Under the pieces are notes generated by a model. It was not told where the DNA came from and ran no database searches. It saw only the letters and a program-made list of their open reading frames with translations. A DNA stretch of 41,852 nt from an uncultured Spirochaetaceae bacterium (lineage in GTDB: Bacteria > Spirochaetota > Spirochaetia > Sphaerochaetales > Sphaerochaetaceae). Where the stretch lies: contig CALXXO010000004.1 of assembly GCA_944392705.1 (NCBI GenBank), positions 1 to 41,852 on the forward strand. The letters are read 5' to 3'. Shown here piece by piece: positions 39,990 through 41,852 of the stretch (the first letter of the stretch is position 1; each line of letters starts with the position of its first letter). A program made the position numbers and the translations under genes.

Positions 39990-40894
39990 CATTTGTCTTC
40001 TCCGGACAGGGGGCTCAGGCTCCCGGCATGGGAAAGGCATTGTATGAAAGCTCCCCTGCCGCAAAAAGCATTTCAGATACCCTTGACGGAATAAGGAAGG
40101 GAACTCTGGAAATGTGTTTCACAGGCACAGAGAGTGACCTGAAGAAGACAGAGAACACACAGCCTTGTATGTATATCACTGAAATCGCGGCAGCTGAGGC
40201 TCTGAAGGAAGCGGGAATAATACCTTCTGCAGTCGCAGGCTTCTCCCTCGGAGAGATAGCAGCACTTGCATACTCCGGGATTGTCAGCGAGGAAGATGGC
40301 TTCAGGATTGTCATAAAGCGTGCCCAGTTCATGCAGAAGGAAGCTGAGAAGCATCCTGCGGTCATGGATGCTGTGCTGAAGCTTTCCGATGAGAAAGTCG
40401 AAGAACTCGCATCTGGTTTCGACTCAGTTTATCCAGTGAACTACAACTCCCCCGGACAGGTTGTAGTCTCAGCAAAGGAAAGTTCCATAGAAGCTTTCGA
40501 AAGCAAGGTGAAGGAAGAAGGCGGACGGACAATGAGACTAAATGTCTCCGGTGGCTTCCACTCCCCTTTCATGCATGATGCAGCAGTAGCATTCTCAGAG
40601 GAACTTGAGAAATATGAGTTCGGGAAGCCTGCCATGGATATCTATTCAAACGTCACAGGCAGGAAGTATGACGGAGAGATCAAGGCTCTTCTTTCAAAAC
40701 AGATTGAATCCCCGGTCAGATGGGTATCCATTGTCCAGAACATGATTGAAAGCGGCGTGGATACATTCATCGAGATAGGACCAGGATCAACACTCACAGG
40801 CCTTATCAAGAGAATCAGCAAGGATGTGAGGACATACAACATATCGGATGCGGAAAGCATCTCGAAGATTGTTTCGGAGGTCAGCAATGGCTGA
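39977..40894 (+). CDS. fabD: malonyl-CoA:ACP transacylase
   Basis: This is a 305-aa acyltransferase. It begins MGKIAFVFSGQGAQAPGMGK (FSGQGxQ motif). The nucleophile Ser90 sits in GFSLGE, where E. coli has GHSLGE, and the catalytic His195 sits in VSGGFHSPFM. Gln11 completes the oxyanion region. It moves malonyl from CoA to AcpP. The start lies inside fabK and its end overlaps fabG by 8 nt, so three enzymes are translated as a tightly coupled block. The His-to-Phe change before the nucleophile is not part of the catalytic dyad and variants occur in other bacteria, so activity is expected. Confidence 0.95.
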   Translation: MGKIAFVFSGQGAQAPGMGKALYESSPAAKSISDTLDGIRKGTLEMCFTGTESDLKKTENTQPCMYITEIAAAEALKEAGIIPSAVAGFSLGEIAALAYSGIVSEEDGFRIVIKRAQFMQKEAEKHPAVMDAVLKLSDEKVEELASGFDSVYPVNYNSPGQVVVSAKESSIEAFESKVKEEGGRTMRLNVSGGFHSPFMHDAAVAFSEELEKYEFGKPAMDIYSNVTGRKYDGEIKALLSKQIESPVRWVSIVQNMIESGVDTFIEIGPGSTLTGLIKRISKDVRTYNISDAESISKIVSEVSNG

Positions 40895-41618
40895 TAGGAA
40901 AACAGCAATAGTAACAGGTGGATCAAGAGGTATCGGAAGGGAGGTTGCACTTCGTCTTGCAGACCTCGGCTATGATATCGCAATAGTATATATCGGAGAT
41001 GAGAATGAAGCCAAAGAGACAGTAGCAGACTGTGAGAAGAAAGGTGTCAAGGCAAAATCATATATCTGCAATGTAGCTTCATTCGAGGATACAAAAGCGA
41101 CTGTCGCTGAAATCAGAAAGGATTTCGAGAACATCTTCGCTCTTGTAAACAATGCAGGAATTACACGCGACGGACTTATCGCATTCATGAAGGAAGAGGA
41201 CTGGGACAGCGTTCTCAGCGTAAACCTCAAGGGTGCATTCAATATGATCAGGCATACAGCAGGCCTGTTCATCAGGAACAAGGGCGGAAGGATTGTAAAC
41301 ATCAGTTCCGTTTCCGGCCTTATGGGAAACGCTGGACAGGCTAACTACTCTGCTTCCAAGGCAGGTGTCGTCGGACTTACAAAAGCAACTGCAAGGGAGC
41401 TTGCCCCGAAGGGAATCACCTGCAATGCCGTCGCACCTGGTTTCATCAGGACGGACATGACAAAGAACATAACAGAGGACAACTCCGAGCTTCTCAGGAC
41501 AATCCCACTTGGAAAGATGGGAGAGGTTTCGGATGTCGCCGCAGCTGTCGTCTTCCTTCTCTCCTCCCCTTACATCACAGGAGAGGTACTGAGGGTCGAT
41601 GGCGGAATCGCAATGTGA
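40887..41618 (+). CDS. fabG: 3-oxoacyl-ACP reductase
   Basis: This is a 243-aa classical short-chain dehydrogenase. The NADPH motif is TGGSRGIGREVA (residues 9-20), followed by NNAGITRDG. The catalytic triad is Ser in ISSVSG with YSASK (Tyr and Lys, about 150-154), and the closing segment is SPYITGEVLRVDGGIAM. It reduces 3-ketoacyl-ACP. The start at 40887 is chosen because CGGAGG lies upstream and the FabG homology begins there; a start at 40848 would add 13 residues reading inside fabD. Confidence 0.96.
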   Translation: MADRKTAIVTGGSRGIGREVALRLADLGYDIAIVYIGDENEAKETVADCEKKGVKAKSYICNVASFEDTKATVAEIRKDFENIFALVNNAGITRDGLIAFMKEEDWDSVLSVNLKGAFNMIRHTAGLFIRNKGGRIVNISSVSGLMGNAGQANYSASKAGVVGLTKATARELAPKGITCNAVAPGFIRTDMTKNITEDNSELLRTIPLGKMGEVSDVAAAVVFLLSSPYITGEVLRVDGGIAM

Positions 41619-41628
41619 GGTAAAGATA

Positions 41629-41852
41629 ATGAGCGAATACAGAAGAGTCGTAGTCACAGGACTTGGAGCAATAACACCAATCGGAAACAGCGTTGCAGAA
41701 GCATGGAATAGCATGGTTGAGGGACGCTGCGGAATCGGAGAGATTACCTACTTCGACACAACAGCTTATAAAGCAAAACTCGATGCCGAGGTCAAGAACT
41801 TCAATGCACGCGACTGGATGGAGAAATCTGACACGCTACGCTCCGACAGATT
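41629..41852 (+). CDS. fabF: 3-oxoacyl-ACP synthase II, N-terminal part (cut by window end)
   Basis: 74 residues are visible, starting MSEYRRVVVTGLGAITPIGN, the standard FabF opening, then GRCGIGEITYFDTT. The catalytic Cys-His-His residues lie beyond the window. GAGG lies before the ATG, 10 nt after the fabG stop. It condenses malonyl-ACP with acyl-ACP. The operon probably continues with fabZ or acc genes, which cannot be seen. Confidence 0.93.
   Translation, partial: MSEYRRVVVTGLGAITPIGNSVAEAWNSMVEGRCGIGEITYFDTTAYKAKLDAEVKNFNARDWMEKSDTLRSDR

Overview
The window looks like a chromosomal segment of a host-associated, fermentative member of the Spirochaetota, probably of the Sphaerochaeta/Treponema side. 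This rests on AT-leaning sequence, solute-binding proteins whose signal peptides end in FAGG or FAQGG (common in that group), the mix of TctABC, sugar ABC and FucO-type functions, and a FabK-based fatty-acid operon. The species assignment is inference. There are no insertion sequences, CRISPR arrays or rRNA genes in the window.

Layout. 1-970: the end of an lrgB-type membrane protein gene, tail to tail with a small cupin gene. 1116-7133: an unusual three-gene, translationally coupled cassette. It encodes an SNF2-family helicase and two tandem paralogous proteins of unknown function (523 and 589 aa), and is followed by tRNA-Thr(GGU). 7490-10644: a LysR regulator divergent from a cation/proton antiporter plus MgtC-family pair. 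10655-25370: almost 15 kb read on the minus strand. It holds a glycerate module (gntP, garK, cdaR); a redox module (GlpA-like FAD/[2Fe-2S] enzyme, FAD/NAD enzyme, four-Cys DUF1667 protein) next to a GntR regulator; and a LacI-headed module with a tripartite TctCBA transporter, two Gfo/Idh/MocA dehydrogenases and a TIM-barrel isomerase. Upstream of lacI are three operator-like sites spaced exactly 43 bp apart, and a divergent CGGC-domain gene.

26072-29073 is a decaying sugar-ABC locus: an AraC regulator, a binding-protein gene frameshifted in its signal peptide, a transporter ATPase gene cut off at Walker A, and the C-terminal two thirds of a Gfo/Idh gene joined directly to it by a deletion.

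29189-37067 is an intact glycan-uptake locus: a YesM/YesN-like two-component pair divergent from a binding protein, two MalF/MalG-like permeases and a GH88 unsaturated glucuronyl hydrolase. Strong hairpin terminators separate its functional blocks and no ATPase gene is present. 37352-38500 is a FucO-type lactaldehyde/propanediol dehydrogenase. 38808 to the window end is a type II fatty-acid synthesis operon (acpP-fabK-fabD-fabG-fabF, the last cut by the window), preceded by a 9+9 bp inverted repeat.

Together the genes describe uptake and catabolism of sugar acids, glycerate and glycosaminoglycan-type oligosaccharides. The least explained element is the SNF2/paralogue cassette, my main candidate for an undescribed system.
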